Assembly (NCBI RefSeq): GCF_028595265.1
Contig: NZ_JAQQXP010000004.1
Coordinates: forward strand, 1-64,000
Reading direction: 5' to 3'
DNA: 64,000 nt
Source: Alteromonas gilva
GTDB lineage: Bacteria; Pseudomonadota; Gammaproteobacteria; Enterobacterales; Alteromonadaceae
How positions within the stretch are numbered: the stretch's first letter is position 1; each line of letters starts with the position of its first letter. A program made the position numbers and the translations under genes. The notes beneath the pieces are model-generated. The model saw only the letters and a list, made by a program, of their open reading frames with translations. It was not told where the DNA came from and searched no databases. Below are positions 1 through 8,196 of this stretch, in pieces.

Positions 1-325
1 CCAAAAGATCCCCCGGGGGGAAATTTGGTTCACGTCGTTCACCTACTCTCTTTCAAATTGTATCCCTGACATTTGAGTAGCCCTGTTAAACAGCTAATCC
101 CAAAAGATCCCCCGGGGGGAAATATGAGACATAGTGCATTTGTCTATATGAGTTATACAGCCAGCATCTATACAAATAGGTTTAACTTAGGGTCAGGTAC
201 ACATTAGCAACTGGCACTTCTGATGTGCGGATTTTAAAGGATTTACTAAATTAGCTTTGTAAATAGACAGCACTTAATTAGGGGGTCTATGTACAAAAGC
301 TAAAAAATCCCCCCGGGGGATCTCG
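1..325. repeat. Three GC-rich palindromic repeats, two direct and one inverted
   Basis: A palindrome-centred unit (core GATCCCCCGGGGGGA preceded by CCAAAA and followed by AAAT) occurs at 1-26 and 99-124. An inverted copy is at 304-325. The units lie in the 400-base gap before the first gene and are separated by AT-rich DNA. The same core was not seen elsewhere in the window. Roles consistent with this layout are a replication or partition iteron, a protein-binding operator, or the boundary of a mobile segment. None can be chosen from sequence alone. Confidence 0.7.
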
Positions 326-345
326 AACACCCATGAACATGTTGA

Positions 346-374
346 GTAGCGCAAAATTCATTTAGTGTGAAAAT
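346..374 (+). promoter_or_regulatory. GTRGCG-type promoter for the 402 gene
   Basis: GTAGCG at 346-351, a 17-bp spacer, then GAAAAT at 369-374. This belongs to a family of promoter-like elements repeated through the window with the same spacing. The gene start is 28 bases downstream of the -10. Confidence 0.5.
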
Positions 375-401
375 TAAGGTACATAGATAAAGGGTATCGA
401 A

Positions 402-1286
402 ATGAAATCAAAAGGCATCAAATCAGCAGCTGAATATAAATGTGAGCTGGGGGAAATAATTGAATTAGTTCATTCAGAGTCAGTAGGCTATCAAAAAGCC
501 GCAAAAGAGTTGGCTGCACTCACGGGAAAAGCCTTTAATAGAATTTATCCAGGCGAAGTACTGAAGACAGCTTTGAACACATGGCTTGAACGTATCTGCA
601 AGGAAGTATCTATTTCGAGCCAAGGAGATACCAATAAAGAGTTTATGGTAAATGAATTTGACGAATCATTGTCTAAAATAGGTGAGGTAATAAGTGCCCC
701 AATTAATTCATCTTACTTTGATGACGACTCGCTATATCGCTACCGGGAGCTAGTTAGTCAATACCCTTACGAAATACTGGTTAAGACTCTTAAGAGGTTT
801 AGCGAAGACCTGGAGGTGGAAGGGTTCAAAGATATAGCTGGCGATGTAATCCGGAACCTTAACTTGGCGATGTATAAACACCATTCTCATGAAACTAGCT
901 TTTTCAAGTTAATGGCCAGTCGGGTTTGCTGGGACATCAGGACACAGAGAGATAATGTTTGGGAAGATGGCAGATTAACCTATCAGAGCCGTGAAAGAAT
1001 TACCGTGATATCTGAAGGTCTGGCGGCCATTGAAAAGCAAACCGGTGTTACCGGCCTATCAAAGCCTTTTAGTGATATCGCGGATATGTTCAATGATGGC
1101 CAGGTTATTGGTTCTGGCTCGGTGTTTGGATGCAAAAACACGCTAGAAGTCAGGGTTTTTAATAATCATTCGAGAGTTACGATCACTCGTGATGCTCTGT
1201 CTTCACTAATGGCATTTTTGGTAATCAACAAACCAGAAAATATCGACATAAAGTACATTCCAGAACAGCAACAAAGAGTTGCGTAA
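402..1286 (+). CDS. Hypothetical protein, paralogue of the protein at 3730
   Basis: A 294-residue soluble protein with no signal peptide or membrane segment. The last ~55 residues (FGCKNTLEVRVFNN...ALSSLMAFL) align by eye with the C-terminus of the protein at 3730-4596 (FGSKAGAQITVFKE...DALLVFC). The two genes are therefore distant paralogues flanking a cytosine methyltransferase gene. The C-terminal pattern is reminiscent of DUF4942 proteins, which often travel with phage and plasmid methyltransferases, but that link is weak. ATG start with AAGGG upstream and a GTRGCG-type promoter 28 bases before it. Function unknown. Confidence 0.75.
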   Translation: MKSKGIKSAAEYKCELGEIIELVHSESVGYQKAAKELAALTGKAFNRIYPGEVLKTALNTWLERICKEVSISSQGDTNKEFMVNEFDESLSKIGEVISAPINSSYFDDDSLYRYRELVSQYPYEILVKTLKRFSEDLEVEGFKDIAGDVIRNLNLAMYKHHSHETSFFKLMASRVCWDIRTQRDNVWEDGRLTYQSRERITVISEGLAAIEKQTGVTGLSKPFSDIADMFNDGQVIGSGSVFGCKNTLEVRVFNNHSRVTITRDALSSLMAFLVINKPENIDIKYIPEQQQRVA

Positions 1287-1393
1287 GTTACATCAATAGC
1301 TTTTAGCAAACAGTGCTCGCCTTATTAGGCATGCGCTAGAGAGTGTTTCCACTGGAAACGTCGTAACTATTTATCGACCACTAAGGACTTTGC

Positions 1394-1636
1394 ATGTCAA
1401 AAACCACAATGCATATTTCAGTGTCATTGTCTGAAGACGAAAAGACGGCGACTATTCGGATAAGCAACCGGAGTAATCCAATCATTGCCGGGGTTCTTGG
1501 TGTTGAAAAAGATAACACTGGCTCGCTCAGCAAGATCTATTTAAACCGATTAATCCATAACGGAGGAAAATATTTGGACTATCAGGGGTACCTGCCAAGT
1601 GGGTGTATTAGCACCATTCTGACTAAGGCCGCTTGA
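1394..1636 (+). CDS. Small hypothetical protein
   Basis: 80 residues. AAGGA lies 7 bases before the ATG. The middle (NRSNPIIAGVLGVEKDNTGSLSKIYLNRLIH) looks like a small beta-rich domain and is followed by a GG-containing segment. No recognised family. It lies between the paralogue gene at 402 and the methyltransferase at 1852. The 107-base leader holds a short palindrome (GTTTCCACTGGAAAC, 1344-1358) that could be an operator or hairpin. Confidence 0.6.
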   Translation: MSKTTMHISVSLSEDEKTATIRISNRSNPIIAGVLGVEKDNTGSLSKIYLNRLIHNGGKYLDYQGYLPSGCISTILTKAA

Positions 1637-1792
1637 AATCTACTTGACGTATAATCCAGTGGCAAAACTACTATTAGACATAACCTGGGCAGGCAATAAC
1701 ACAGAGACACAATGCCAAATCCATTGAAGATGAATTCACTTTCATTATTAACCCTGATGGGAAAAAACAAAGACACCAAATCAACCTGATTT

Positions 1793-1821
1793 GTAGCGCC
1801 AATTGAGTATATTGATAAAGT
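1793..1821 (+). promoter_or_regulatory. GTRGCG-type promoter for the methyltransferase at 1852
   Basis: GTAGCG at 1793-1798, a 17-bp spacer, TAAAGT at 1816-1821. The ATG at 1852 is 31 bases downstream. Same architecture as the other family members. Confidence 0.5.
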
Positions 1822-1851
1822 GCTCTTAGATAAAATTTGAGGGCAACCATC

Positions 1852-3300
1852 ATGCATCACATCGAGACTTTATCACTTAAGGAAACCGCCAAAGGTAAGC
1901 GCGTCTTTTTGAATAACGCCTCTTTGGTTCGCAGTGGATTTGTGGCCGGCGCCAAGTATTCAGCAAATTACAAAAAAAACTTTGTCGAACTGACGTTAAG
2001 CACGGAAGGTACCCGAACGGTTGCTGACACATTCAAGGGGCCGATAATCGATTTGCAAAATAAGGGCATGACCAACGCTTTCCCAAAAGCCAGTCGCGTC
2101 CATGTGGATTATCTGCCGCAAGGCAAAATCCGAATTCGCGCCTATCATCACGACTCCAAAGTAGCCGCACGTGAAAACGCTCTGCTTTCAAAATTGAAAT
2201 CCGGTTCGCCACTGCGTATTGGGGAACAATTTGCAGGCTTCGGTTTGTTGGCAAGACAAATTAAACGTGGATTAAAATCCCAAGGCATCAAGACCAGCCT
2301 TTGCTTCGCTGGCGACACAGATCGCTTTGCCAGCGACACTCACGCGCACAATAATGAGATGTGGTCTAGCAAGACTGACGATGCCATCCTGCTCAATGAT
2401 GACCTGTTCACGATGGATATGAGTTTAGTGCCGCAAATGGATATGCTTATTATGGGTTACCCATGCACCCCGTTTAGTCAGCAGCAATCCGCTAAGCGCA
2501 AAAAGGATACTGCTCATGATTTGGCTGGCCTGTTGTTTGTACCGGTCCTTGAGTTGATTAACCGCGCCAATCCTGCGCTCATTCTGGTCGAGAACTCTCA
2601 CAGGTTCGAAGGCTCTGACACGGACAACATTATCTCTACGGTACTTGAGCGCACCGGCTACAAATCAACCAGTACCACAATCAAAGGTACAGAGCACGGC
2701 GGCTTTGAAATTCGTCCTCGCATTGCCAAGTTGTTTTATTCAGCCAATCTGTGTGACATCGATTTAAGTCAATTGACCGGCAGCAAAACCAATCTGCGTA
2801 CCGTGTCCGACATCCTTGAGCCAATTGCGGATGATTCACCGGCATGGAAAGACTTAGGCTATATCAGGGTCAAAAACACAGAAAAGCATCACAGTCACAG
2901 ATTCTGTGAGGTCAAACCGACCGATACTGTGCTACCTACATTCGGTGCAAACTACGGCAAAATTCAGCCTGACAGTGCCATGGTAGCCCACCCCAGCAAC
3001 CCTGATTTGCATCGAATATTCAGCACCGCAGAGCATTGCAATGTGCGTGACGTTGATGGACCACTTAAACAGATAATCGTAGATCTTGCCGAAGGCAGAC
3101 ATCACCTGTGCCAAGGCTCACGAACAAATGCGGTTCGCGCCCATAGAATTCTTGGAAATTCGGTAAGCCCGGAGTCATGGGATGCAACAGGAAGCTTTAT
3201 CGGGAACTGGATGAATGGCCTTATTGGGAAATCCACTTCCATGCCATCAGCCAAGCCAATAATAGGGCAGTTGGATCTGTTTTCTTTAGAAGCTGCATAG
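1852..3300 (+). CDS. DNA (cytosine-5-)-methyltransferase with extra N-terminal domain
   Basis: 482 residues. C5-methyltransferase motifs appear in order: motif I GEQFAGFGLLARQI (SAM binding), motif IV MGYPCTPFSQQQ with the catalytic Cys, motif VI VENSHRF, and near the end motif X RILGNSVSPES. About 120 residues precede motif I (KRVFLNNASLVRSGFVAGAK...). They resemble a small beta-barrel nucleic-acid-binding or AbrB/SymE-like fold, but this is a guess. An upstream TTG at 1837 is possible, but GAGGG at 1839-1843 supports the ATG at 1852. No restriction endonuclease gene is adjacent, so it looks like an orphan methyltransferase, probably protecting the element from host restriction. Target sequence unknown. 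Confidence 0.9.
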   Translation: MHHIETLSLKETAKGKRVFLNNASLVRSGFVAGAKYSANYKKNFVELTLSTEGTRTVADTFKGPIIDLQNKGMTNAFPKASRVHVDYLPQGKIRIRAYHHDSKVAARENALLSKLKSGSPLRIGEQFAGFGLLARQIKRGLKSQGIKTSLCFAGDTDRFASDTHAHNNEMWSSKTDDAILLNDDLFTMDMSLVPQMDMLIMGYPCTPFSQQQSAKRKKDTAHDLAGLLFVPVLELINRANPALILVENSHRFEGSDTDNIISTVLERTGYKSTSTTIKGTEHGGFEIRPRIAKLFYSANLCDIDLSQLTGSKTNLRTVSDILEPIADDSPAWKDLGYIRVKNTEKHHSHRFCEVKPTDTVLPTFGANYGKIQPDSAMVAHPSNPDLHRIFSTAEHCNVRDVDGPLKQIIVDLAEGRHHLCQGSRTNAVRAHRILGNSVSPESWDATGSFIGNWMNGLIGKSTSMPSAKPIIGQLDLFSLEAA

Positions 3301-3308
3301 GAACAAAG

Positions 3309-3647
3309 ATGAGTAAAAGCAGATACAACCTTCCCACCTCTACCAGCCCTAAGCTGCATACCGCTTATCCTGTTGGCATGTTGTGTACTGTGGCAAAGGC
3401 ATGTTTAGGCAACCCAGCTGGATCGGTTGCGGTAGTCTATGAGGCTTATCAAATAGGGGAGAGTCATCACGGAGCAAGCTTGATTTTCCCTAATGGAAAT
3501 TACGACGGCTTTTCAGATCAGTGCATGGAGATTTTCGAAGTAAATCCAGTTCGGTTCGAGCGCAGCTGTGCTGAATATAAATTTAGAAATGTTTGTAATT
3601 TAGCTATCGATTTTTCAAAAGGACTTTTCAACAAAGCCTTCGTTTAA
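3309..3647 (+). CDS. Hypothetical protein downstream of methyltransferase
   Basis: 112 residues, starting 8 bases after the methyltransferase stop with GGAA upstream of the ATG, so probably co-transcribed with it. Composition is mixed with several cysteines and aromatics (VGMLCTVAKACLG, SDQCMEIFEV, ERSCAEYKF). No family recognised. An in-frame extension back to 3177 would overlap the methyltransferase extensively and is unlikely. Confidence 0.55.
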   Translation: MSKSRYNLPTSTSPKLHTAYPVGMLCTVAKACLGNPAGSVAVVYEAYQIGESHHGASLIFPNGNYDGFSDQCMEIFEVNPVRFERSCAEYKFRNVCNLAIDFSKGLFNKAFV

Positions 3648-3671
3648 TGCTTACGAATCCGGCGCCATATA

Positions 3672-3700
3672 GTGGCGCCAATTCAACGCCAGGTTACTTT
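3672..3700 (+). promoter_or_regulatory. GTRGCG-type promoter for the 3730 gene
   Basis: GTGGCG at 3672-3677 inside a GGCGCC palindrome, a 17-bp spacer, TACTTT at 3695-3700. The ATG at 3730 is 29 bases downstream. An upstream GGCGCC at 3661 could pair with the -35-like GGCGCC to form a hairpin. Confidence 0.5.
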
Positions 3701-3729
3701 ACCCTCATATTTCTCAATGAGGTTAAACC

Positions 3730-4596
3730 ATGTATCAGTATTTTACTCCCCATGAATACCGCCAGCAGTTTATCGAACACTGCACATCCGGAATGGTCAA
3801 ACTTAAGGAAATGATCAACTTAGCAGAGTCCATGAGGGGATTCGGGGTAAGTCTGAGAATGCCTTATATCTCGGGTAATACTGAGTTCGTGCAAATGCAC
3901 AAAGCTTGGTTTGATAAAATCGCACAGAACGTTCAAGCGTATTATTCAAATGATACACAAGCCACCATCGAGGCTGAGCGGATTTTTAATTCCTGTGCAA
4001 AAGCTGTCAACATTCGCTATCGAGGCCTTGAGCTGGCCGAATTGTCACTGGATGACATTAAGGAAGCGATAATCACGGCTGCCGACCTAATGGATTTTGA
4101 AAAAATGATTCATCTATTAGAAAGGGAAGGGCAGGGACTGGATAGCAAGGGCCGCCGCGATGCGGCCGACAGATTACTTTGTGCCTTTAACTTGAAGAAA
4201 AGAGATCACCGCTCCGACTACGGCGTTAAGAAGACCGCTACCCATACGACTATTTGCTCGCACCATTACTGGGGCACGCTGGGCGGGTACGACTGTTCGG
4301 ACAACAAGCGAATGAGCAACATCGTCAATGACATCCAATTGGTGTCCAACGAATGCGGGGTGCCTGCGCTCGCTGCAACGTTCCGTTCATTATTTAAGGC
4401 CTTCCGGGCATGTGGGTATTCAGAACACTTAGCCTCACGGACAAAGTTTGGCTCGAAAGCTGGCGCTCAGATCACAGTATTCAAAGAATATTTCAAAGTT
4501 GAGCTCACTCATGATGTTTTCGATGCCTTGCTTGTGTTCTGCATTACCCACAAATCAGATGATGTTAATATCATCGACTTCCCTGTAGCTGCTTAG
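3730..4596 (+). CDS. Hypothetical protein, paralogue of the 402 protein
   Basis: 288 residues, soluble. The C-terminal ~50 residues (FGSKAGAQITVFKEYFKVEL...DALLVFC) match the C-terminus of the protein at 402 by eye. The central part has SHHYWGTLGGYDCSDN and a charged helical segment around residues 100-155. A DUF4942-like relation is possible but unproven. It stands between two cytosine methyltransferase genes, which suggests a role linked to DNA modification or its regulation. The stop is followed by a possible small gene and a terminator at 4822. Confidence 0.75.
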   Translation: MYQYFTPHEYRQQFIEHCTSGMVKLKEMINLAESMRGFGVSLRMPYISGNTEFVQMHKAWFDKIAQNVQAYYSNDTQATIEAERIFNSCAKAVNIRYRGLELAELSLDDIKEAIITAADLMDFEKMIHLLEREGQGLDSKGRRDAADRLLCAFNLKKRDHRSDYGVKKTATHTTICSHHYWGTLGGYDCSDNKRMSNIVNDIQLVSNECGVPALAATFRSLFKAFRACGYSEHLASRTKFGSKAGAQITVFKEYFKVELTHDVFDALLVFCITHKSDDVNIIDFPVAA

Positions 4597-4674
4597 GTTA
4601 TGCCTTGCTGCGAATTAAATACATCAAGGAGCTGGTAAAGCTTAACGTGTGATTGAGGGAGCTAAATCCAAAAC

Positions 4675-4812
4675 ATGTGGCAGATTCGCTTCCCTTGTCT
4701 GTACTGCCGCCATGTGAGACAGCGGCAATACTTTGGCGCTGGTGAGTCAACTTGGAAGATTCATCGAAGGCGGCGCTTGCACCATCTAATGACTCACATT
4801 TTACAGATATAA
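4675..4812 (+). CDS. Possible 45-residue CxxC / Arg-rich mini-protein
   Basis: A short reading frame whose stop lies 10 bases before a strong intrinsic terminator, which argues that the RNA ends just after it. The product starts MWQIRFPCLYCRH and later has HRRRRLHH, a layout like half of a zinc-ribbon (NrdR- or Ogr/Delta-like) protein. No good ribosome-binding site precedes the ATG, so it may instead be 3' untranslated RNA of the 3730 transcript. Confidence 0.25.
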   Translation: MWQIRFPCLYCRHVRQRQYFGAGESTWKIHRRRRLHHLMTHILQI

Positions 4813-4821
4813 CATTCATAA

Positions 4822-4843
4822 GGGGCATTAACGGCCCCTTTTT
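4822..4843 (+). terminator. Intrinsic terminator
   Basis: GGGGC / GGCCCC hairpin with a 6-base loop followed by five T residues. It ends the transcript coming from the 3730 gene. Confidence 0.8.
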
Positions 4844-4853
4844 CATTGGTTAA

Positions 4854-5393
4854 TCAAGCAGAGTTACTTTCCATTTTTTTAGTAATTCGCTTTATTCTCC
4901 CTTCGAACCCAGACTTTGTGTTGTCATGCAGGCCGAATCCAATTGCATCTTGGCAGACTTTGATAGCCTCTTCATACTTTCCGCATTCTGATAAATAAGT
5001 GGCAAAGTACTGAAATGTGGTCACCCTTGGCAGCATGTCATGCTGCTTGATTAACGCCTTTCTGATAGCAGGAAATTCTTTAAAATGAGTTAGTGCCGTG
5101 CTCTCAAGCATTCTCGCGCAATCCGGTTGAGAACGCTTCTTGTAGCAATAATCGACGATACCCATCAACAGAAAGTGCCTATCTATTAGGTTGGTTGGCG
5201 TTTCAAGCTGGGCAACCATTAAATTGATATCACCAGAAGTCCAGGCTTCAAAGACCTTATCAGCCTCTATATTTTCACCTTCCCGAAAAACATAGGATTT
5301 GAAGGAATTAACCTTGCTTTCTGACGGCTTCTTTTTCAGTAAAAAGTACAGCACAAAAACCACCAAAATTAGTAACAGCACGTTGATTATCAT
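4854..5393 (-). CDS. Membrane-anchored helical-repeat protein
   Basis: 179 residues. Residues 2-20 (IINVLLLILVVFVLYFLL) form one N-terminal membrane segment followed by KKKP, so the rest should face the cytoplasm. The remainder is helical with repeated short Leu/Cys/Tyr patterns (QPDCARMLESTALTHFKEFPAIRKAL, EAIKVCQDAIGFGL) resembling TPR-like repeats. No specific family recognised. It is divergent from the methyltransferase at 5548. Confidence 0.65.
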   Translation of the reverse strand: MIINVLLLILVVFVLYFLLKKKPSESKVNSFKSYVFREGENIEADKVFEAWTSGDINLMVAQLETPTNLIDRHFLLMGIVDYCYKKRSQPDCARMLESTALTHFKEFPAIRKALIKQHDMLPRVTTFQYFATYLSECGKYEEAIKVCQDAIGFGLHDNTKSGFEGRIKRITKKMESNSA

Positions 5394-5432
5394 CTATTGC
5401 TCCAATTCAGTATTGTCAGTCCTGCAGATTGA

Positions 5433-5457
5433 GTAACCCTTACTTAATTCGGGTTAC
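5433..5457. terminator. Hairpin in divergent intergenic region
   Basis: GTAACCC and GGGTTAC, a perfect 7-bp stem with an 11-base loop, between the divergent genes at 5393 and 5548. It is followed on the plus strand by TTCTATT rather than a clean T run. It may be a weak terminator or an operator. Confidence 0.35.
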
Positions 5458-5466
5458 TTCTATTCG

Positions 5467-5495
5467 GTGGCGCGAAATACCATCAGCAGTACCTT
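5467..5495 (+). promoter_or_regulatory. GTRGCG-type promoter for the methyltransferase at 5548
   Basis: GTGGCG at 5467-5472, a 17-bp spacer, TACCTT at 5490-5495. This shows that the upstream GTG at 5467 is promoter DNA rather than a start codon, and supports translation from 5548. Confidence 0.5.
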
Positions 5496-5547
5496 AACAG
5501 CATATTTTAAGAAATTCGTCTTTAAAACAGATTTTTGGAGAACGATA

Positions 5548-7221
5548 ATGCTGTTCAGAGAAATTGTCGCTGATAACTTTTGTGGCGGAGGTGGCGCGAG
5601 CGAAGGTATTTTTTTGGGTACTGGCCGTCACGTTGATATCGCAATCAATCACGATATCGATGCAATTAAGATGCATCAAATTAATCACCCAAATTCGAAG
5701 CATTACAATGAGTCAGTTTGGGAAGTTGATCCGCGTGAAGCTGCTAACGGTCGGCCAGTTGCTTTGGTGTGGCTATCGCCAGATTGTAAGCACTTCAGCA
5801 AGGCTTTAGGCGGCGTCCCAGTAAAGAAAGAAATACGCGGCTTGGCATGGGTAGCTGTACGATGGGCAGCTACTGTTCGCCCCCGCGTAATCATGCTTGA
5901 AAACGTAGAAGAGTTTAAAACATGGGGCCCAGTCCTTGAGAATGGCAGACCGTGCCCGGTAAACAAAGGGAAAACCTTCAAATCATTTGTCAATGCATTA
6001 AAGCGGCAAGGTTACTCTGTGGAATGGCGCGAACTTCGGGCTTGTGATTATGGTGCACCAACAATCAGAAAAAGACTATTCCTGATTGCTCGTTGTGATG
6101 GCGCAGCAATCAAATGGCCAAGGCCCACTCACGGAGATCCTAAATCAGATTGCGTAGCAAAAGGTAGGCTTTTGCCTTGGAGAACGTCTGCTGAATGCAT
6201 TGATTGGTCAATAGAATGCAATTCTGTGCTTGGTCGGAAGAGGATGTTAGCCTTCAATACATTACGCCGAATTGCTAAAGGCGTTCAGCGATATGTCATC
6301 GATTCAGATGATCCTTTCATTATCAAAGTAAACCACTCAAGTGAGGATTTCCGAGGTCAGGACATCAATTCCCCACTTCAAACCATTACCAGCAAGAATG
6401 GGTGGGGCGTTGTAACACCATTTATCACTGAGCACGCTAATGCCTCTTCTCAACGAAATATGCCAATTGATGAGCCACTTAGAACAATCTGTGCAGGCGT
6501 AAAAGGGGGGCATTTTGGCATTGTCACTCCGTTTGTTGCACGGCAGTTCGGTAATTCTGTTGGCCATAAAATTGATGAACCCAGCGGGACTGTTACAGCT
6601 GGTGGCGGCGGAAAGTCACAACTTGTTTCTGCACATGTTGTTAAATTCAGAGGGCAGTGTACTGGCCACGGTGCTAAAGATCCTTTTCACACAATTACTG
6701 CCGGGGGTAACCACCTTGGAGAAGTCCGTAGCTGCATATTGAAATACTACGGCCCCAATGTAGGCCAGTCAGTGAATGGCCCACTGCATACCGTCACCAC
6801 GAAAGACCGATTCGCAAAAGTGGATGCAGAAATCCAGGTCGAACAACTCACCGATGACCAACGTTACAGCGCCTGGTGGATTGCCAGGATAATGGACTAT
6901 GCGGGAACAGAGCCGGATTACGTTTACCCTCATCCGAGAAGGCAATTCGTAAGAGCCGTCAACGGCATTCTTATCGATATCGGCATGCGGATGTTCGAGC
7001 CTCGTGAATTATTCCGCGCCCAAGGGTTTAGGGATAGCTACGTTATAGATGTTGACAAAGACGGAAGGAAGATTTCCAAAGCCAAACAAGTTGCAAGATG
7101 CGGTAACGCGGTTCCACCTGTTTTCTCAGAAGCATTGGTACGGGTCAATTTGCCAGAGTTAATCCTACACAATAAGCAACATGAAATAATTGAGCAACCT
7201 CAAACGATAGGTGTCAATTAG
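5548..7221 (+). CDS. DNA (cytosine-5-)-methyltransferase with repeated TRD segments
   Basis: 557 residues. Motif I VADNFCGGGGASEGI, motif IV LSPDCKHFSKALGG (PDC in place of the usual PCQ/PCT), motif VI MLENVEEF and C-terminal motif X CGNAVPP are present. Between the catalytic core and motif X, about residues 290-450, there are five related units with the pattern P-x-x-T-[IV]-[TC]-[AST] (QTITSKNG, RTICAGVK, GTVTAGGG, HTITAGGN, HTVTTKDR). These form an expanded target-recognition region, as in phage and plasmid C5 methyltransferases. GGAG precedes the ATG by 8 bases. No cognate nuclease is visible. Probably anti-restriction or regulatory methylation. Confidence 0.9.
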   Translation: MLFREIVADNFCGGGGASEGIFLGTGRHVDIAINHDIDAIKMHQINHPNSKHYNESVWEVDPREAANGRPVALVWLSPDCKHFSKALGGVPVKKEIRGLAWVAVRWAATVRPRVIMLENVEEFKTWGPVLENGRPCPVNKGKTFKSFVNALKRQGYSVEWRELRACDYGAPTIRKRLFLIARCDGAAIKWPRPTHGDPKSDCVAKGRLLPWRTSAECIDWSIECNSVLGRKRMLAFNTLRRIAKGVQRYVIDSDDPFIIKVNHSSEDFRGQDINSPLQTITSKNGWGVVTPFITEHANASSQRNMPIDEPLRTICAGVKGGHFGIVTPFVARQFGNSVGHKIDEPSGTVTAGGGGKSQLVSAHVVKFRGQCTGHGAKDPFHTITAGGNHLGEVRSCILKYYGPNVGQSVNGPLHTVTTKDRFAKVDAEIQVEQLTDDQRYSAWWIARIMDYAGTEPDYVYPHPRRQFVRAVNGILIDIGMRMFEPRELFRAQGFRDSYVIDVDKDGRKISKAKQVARCGNAVPPVFSEALVRVNLPELILHNKQHEIIEQPQTIGVN

Positions 7222-7259
7222 CTCAACTTTAGGTTTACAAAAAAGTTAGAGGGTAATTC

Positions 7260-7335
7260 CAGGGGCGTTATTGTTCACAAAAGGTTGACCAAAAAGGCCA
7301 ATAGGGCGCAAAAAACCATTGGCCATCAGCCCCTG
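7260..7335. other. Nested stem-loop element after the methyltransferase
   Basis: Outer arms CAGGGGC (7260-7266) and GCCCCTG (7329-7335) enclose inner arms GGCCAAT (7296-7302) and ATTGGCC (7318-7324). The 202-base gap has no other gene. There is no T run, so it is more like a structured RNA, a cruciform or a protein site than a simple terminator. Confidence 0.45.
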
Positions 7336-7423
7336 AACCAGAACAAGGCGGGCTCTTTTAAACATTCTGCACCATAGGATAGCTGATTCACTACGTTCTA
7401 TTCACCCAGGCAAATTCTTATCC

Positions 7424-7891
7424 ATGGGAAAATATCCTCAGTTATGGTGGATACTTGGACTGAAACAGATGAGTTTATTTAGAAAAGAGCTCTTAGAAGA
7501 ACACAATTTAACTAATGGAGTTAAAAATATCGCAGTGCTTTTCCCGTCCATCCATAATGGTGTATCTATTGCAAAACTTGCTCAAAGTCGCATTCCAATC
7601 CCTGAGCCGGTTTACATTAAACTTTCGTTTAAATGCTTAATGCCCCAGATGATGGCTCTCACGCCTTCATCAACGATAGCGAATTATAAAGGACAACAAG
7701 AGCTTCACTTTGTTGTCGATACAAGTTTCTTACACTGCAAGGATAATAAAACCATGCTTGTTTCAGTCGCTGGTAAGTTTGAGCTAAGAAGGGCGCACGA
7801 TGTAACGCGCAAAGATGTGCTAATCGGAAAGGTTATTGGTCAGTTTAATAATCAAGTTCTTGGCATCTTCAAGCATGCCAACGTTGCATAA
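7424..7891 (+). CDS. Hypothetical protein, possibly PilZ-like
   Basis: 155 residues, or 140 if the ATG at 7469 (MSLFRKELLEEHN) is used. Neither start has a strong ribosome-binding site. The segment from residue 70 onward (IKLSFKCLMPQMMALTPSSTIANYKGQQELHFVVDTSF... VSVAGKFELRRAHDVTRKDVLIGKVIGQF) is beta-rich and loosely recalls PilZ-type barrels, but the RxxxR signature is not clear. Followed 14 bases later by the gene at 7906, so the two may form an operon. Confidence 0.55.
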   Translation: MGKYPQLWWILGLKQMSLFRKELLEEHNLTNGVKNIAVLFPSIHNGVSIAKLAQSRIPIPEPVYIKLSFKCLMPQMMALTPSSTIANYKGQQELHFVVDTSFLHCKDNKTMLVSVAGKFELRRAHDVTRKDVLIGKVIGQFNNQVLGIFKHANVA

Positions 7892-7905
7892 AAAGAGGCA
7901 ATCCT

Positions 7906-8196
7906 GTGGAAAATGAAACAAGCAAGTATAGCTGGATGCTCAATAAAACAGTTATGTTCAAACGTCAGTGCCTGACAGAGAGCGTTATAGCGTTCTATGG
8001 AACTATGGCGATTGATATACTTTTTTTGGTTTCAGGGCTTTCCATTAAAGATGGAAAAGTCATGGCTGAAATCACCACAAACTTTTTGCCGCACCCCAGT
8101 GCGGTTGACATTGAGCTCATCGAATACATTGAGCCCAGAGCATTTGAAGCTTTATTAAATACTCAGCCGGAGAATAGCCTTTTGATGGCTAGTTGA
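7906..8196 (+). CDS. Small hypothetical protein, GTG start
   Basis: 96 residues. AAAAGAGG lies 7-8 bases before the GTG. The sequence (MENETSKYSWMLNKTVMFKRQCLTESVIAFYG...) shows a short hydrophobic stretch MAIDILFLVSGLSI and no recognised motif. Probably co-transcribed with the gene at 7424. Confidence 0.5.
   Translation: MENETSKYSWMLNKTVMFKRQCLTESVIAFYGTMAIDILFLVSGLSIKDGKVMAEITTNFLPHPSAVDIELIEYIEPRAFEALLNTQPENSLLMAS

Noticed and set aside
1344..1358. GTTTCCACTGGAAAC palindrome as a member of the repeated promoter family
   Set aside because: A CATGCG lies 17 bp upstream of TGGAAA, but the -10 is too poor; recorded only as a palindrome.
4598..4846. 82-codon minus-strand open frame
   Set aside because: It starts inside the plus-strand terminator hairpin, lacks a ribosome-binding site and reads as random sequence.
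5703..5993. Open frame on the strand opposite the methyltransferase
   Set aside because: A shadow of a strong coding frame, with no ribosome-binding site or recognisable protein.
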